A stretch of DNA of 64,000 bases from Fumia xinanensis. GTDB taxonomy: Bacteria > Bacillota > Clostridia > Oscillospirales > Ruminococcaceae. Position 1 is the first letter of the stretch. Each line of letters opens with the position of its first letter. The notes under the pieces were generated by a model. That model was not told the DNA's origin, ran no database searches, and worked only from the letters and a program-made list of their open reading frames with translations. The position numbers were made by a program, and so were the translations under genes. Below are positions 63,056 to 64,000 of this stretch, piece by piece. The stretch is from NCBI RefSeq assembly GCF_014384905.1, contig NZ_JACRSV010000001.1, positions 1,116,001 through 1,180,000 of the forward strand, given 5' to 3'.

Positions 63056-63258
63056 CTTGTATTCTCCTTTCTCATGGGTTTTGATGCAGGTTCCGCATCA
63101 TTTGTATCATTTTGTATCCTCATTATATCATCAAGATTCACATATTAATATAAAAAAACTATAGTATATTGTTTATTTTTTGTACATTATGCTTTGATTT
63201 TGACTTGATTTTACCACATTTTGATAGGACACCGAATTGCAGAAAGTTTTGTACATAT
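63056..63258 (-). promoter_or_regulatory. Regulatory region of the sugar operon
   Basis: AT-rich upstream region. A TATAAT on the minus strand (63122-63127) is a good -10 element, but the -35 is poor (TATTAA at 17 bp). A weak -35 is usual for promoters that need an activator, which would fit the AraC-type regulator. GATGCAGG/CCGCATC forms a small palindrome near 63088-63104. Confidence 0.5.
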
Positions 63259-63293
63259 AAAAAGCCCCCGGCTGTATAGCCGAGGGCTTTTTG
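63259..63293 (-). terminator. Terminator of prs
   Basis: A stem of about 15 bp (AAAAAGCCCCCGGCT with AGCCGAGGGCTTTTT, one mismatch), 17 bases past the prs stop on the minus strand. Confidence 0.9.
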
Positions 63294-63309
63294 TTCTAAA
63301 ATCAAAATT

Positions 63310-64000
63310 TTATTTGGATTCGCCTAGTTTCAGCTGCTGCTCGACCCTCTCCTGACGTTTCCGCTCCAGCAGTTTGTTGATGCGGTGGACAGGATTCAGA
63401 AGGTTGCTGATAGACTGGTCGTGATTCAGGTTATCAACGATGTAAGCGATGTATTTGGACATATCCACTTCCCGATACCACTCCCTCTGGCGAAGCTCGG
63501 GGGTGCGGTAGATGAGATTGGTGGTGAAAACTTTATTGATAAAGCCCTTTTCATAGGCCTCGTCAAACTTGTGGAGGCCATCGGTAAAGAGGCCGAAGGT
63601 GGTGCAGACAAAAATCCGGTTGGCTCCATGGGCTTTCAGCTTTTCGGCGATATCAAGCACCGACTCGCCGGACGATATCATATCGTCCACGATGATAAGG
63701 TCCTTGCCTTCGGTGTCGGAACCCAAAAACTCGTGGGCGACAATGGGATTACGGCCATTGACGATGACCGAATAATCTCTTCTCTTATAAAACATACCCA
63801 GATCTACGCCCAAAACCGAAGAGTAGTACATACATCTAGACATACCGCCCTCGTCGGGGGAAATGATCATCACGTGTTCTCTGTCGATTTCAATGTCGGG
63901 AATGGTGTTGACCAGCGCTTTCAAAAACTGATAGGTAGGCTGGACATTCTCGAAGCCCTTGAGCGGGATAGCATTCTGCACGCGGGCGTCATGGGCGTCG
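63310..64000 (-). CDS. prs: Ribose-phosphate pyrophosphokinase, C-terminal part
   Basis: The frame is open from base 64000 to the stop at 63310, giving the last 229 or so residues. PRPP synthase transfers pyrophosphate from ATP to ribose-5-phosphate. DAHDARVQNAIPL at the window edge is the class motif near the active site. DLIIVDDMISSGESVLDIAE is the PRPP-binding loop. The C-terminus is longer than the 315-residue type and ends in a charged Arg/Gln tail (RKRQERVEQQLKL), as in clostridial long forms. The start lies outside the window. Confidence 0.93.
   Translation of the reverse strand, partial: DAHDARVQNAIPLKGFENVQPTYQFLKALVNTIPDIEIDREHVMIISPDEGGMSRCMYYSSVLGVDLGMFYKRRDYSVIVNGRNPIVAHEFLGSDTEGKDLIIVDDMISSGESVLDIAEKLKAHGANRIFVCTTFGLFTDGLHKFDEAYEKGFINKVFTTNLIYRTPELRQREWYREVDMSKYIAYIVDNLNHDQSISNLLNPVHRINKLLERKRQERVEQQLKLGESK

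Overview
The window looks like a chromosomal segment of a low-oxygen Firmicute of the Clostridia, most likely Oscillospiraceae/Ruminococcaceae-like. The reasons are strong AGGAGG ribosome sites, TTGACA/TATAAT-type promoters, a CIRCE operator, a PyrR attenuator, DUF4250, DUF4364 and CarD-type proteins, choline-binding cell-wall repeats, spore-type peptidoglycan-binding proteins and moderate GC with GC-rich operons. No rRNA, tRNA, CRISPR array, prophage or intact insertion sequence was seen.

Layout. 1-3.1 kb: end of a CorC/HlyC-type protein, an AI-2E-type permease, PgsA and a PF06541-like membrane protein. 3.2-6.3 kb (minus): cytidine deaminase, pyrimidine-nucleoside phosphorylase, VanZ-like protein, GNAT. 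6.5-12.3 kb: MATE exporter, GNAT, a second PF06541-like protein, DEAD-box helicase with a long leader, dCMP deaminase. 12.4-14.2 kb: a tyrosine recombinase and a NUDIX gene, each preceded by a copy of the same ~75-95 bp segment. 14.5-23.4 kb: a 2458-residue secreted choline-binding protein and a secreted partner of unknown function. 23.7-31 kb: HMGL-type aldolase, CarD regulator with a Cys-rich small protein, RluA-type pseudouridine synthase, ECF-like sigma/anti-sigma pair, and a peptidoglycan-binding pair. 31-34.7 kb: DUF4250, P-loop kinase fusion, GNAT and a GH127-type arabinofuranosidase. 34.7-36.5 kb: PAS-GGDEF and DUF4364 proteins. 36.7-44.3 kb: pyr operon (attenuator-pyrR-pyrC-pyrF-carA-carB). 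44.4-50.7 kb: membrane GGDEF protein, CIRCE-controlled Hsp20, a carbohydrate-kinase remnant, MgtE with an unusual leader, and a secreted choline-binding protein. 50.8-63.1 kb (minus): a sugar-type ABC importer, four Gfo/Idh/MocA-type oxidoreductases, a D-2-hydroxyacid dehydrogenase, and a YesM/YesN-type two-component system. 63.3 kb to the end: partial prs.

How the genes fit together. Pyrimidine metabolism recurs: cdd and pdp salvage nucleosides, dCMP deaminase feeds dTMP synthesis, the pyr operon makes UMP, and prs supplies PRPP. The 51-63 kb block reads as one catabolic unit: a binding lipoprotein and two permeases import a sugar or polyol derivative, a set of NAD(P)-dependent dehydrogenases oxidises or epimerises it, and a sensor/AraC-type regulator pair controls it. 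No importer ATPase is encoded here, so a shared ATPase elsewhere is inferred.

Most notable observations: CarA has lost all three glutaminase catalytic residues (Cys to Gly, His to Arg, Glu to Gln) while the rest of the protein and CarB look intact; a dense array of nested palindromes with two ~106 bp near-identical copies lies inside the sugar operon; a duplicated upstream segment precedes both the recombinase and the NUDIX gene; and mgtE has a ~250-nt leader with an attenuator-like hairpin and a small ORF but no M-box. All functions are inferred by reading the sequence; no database search was run.
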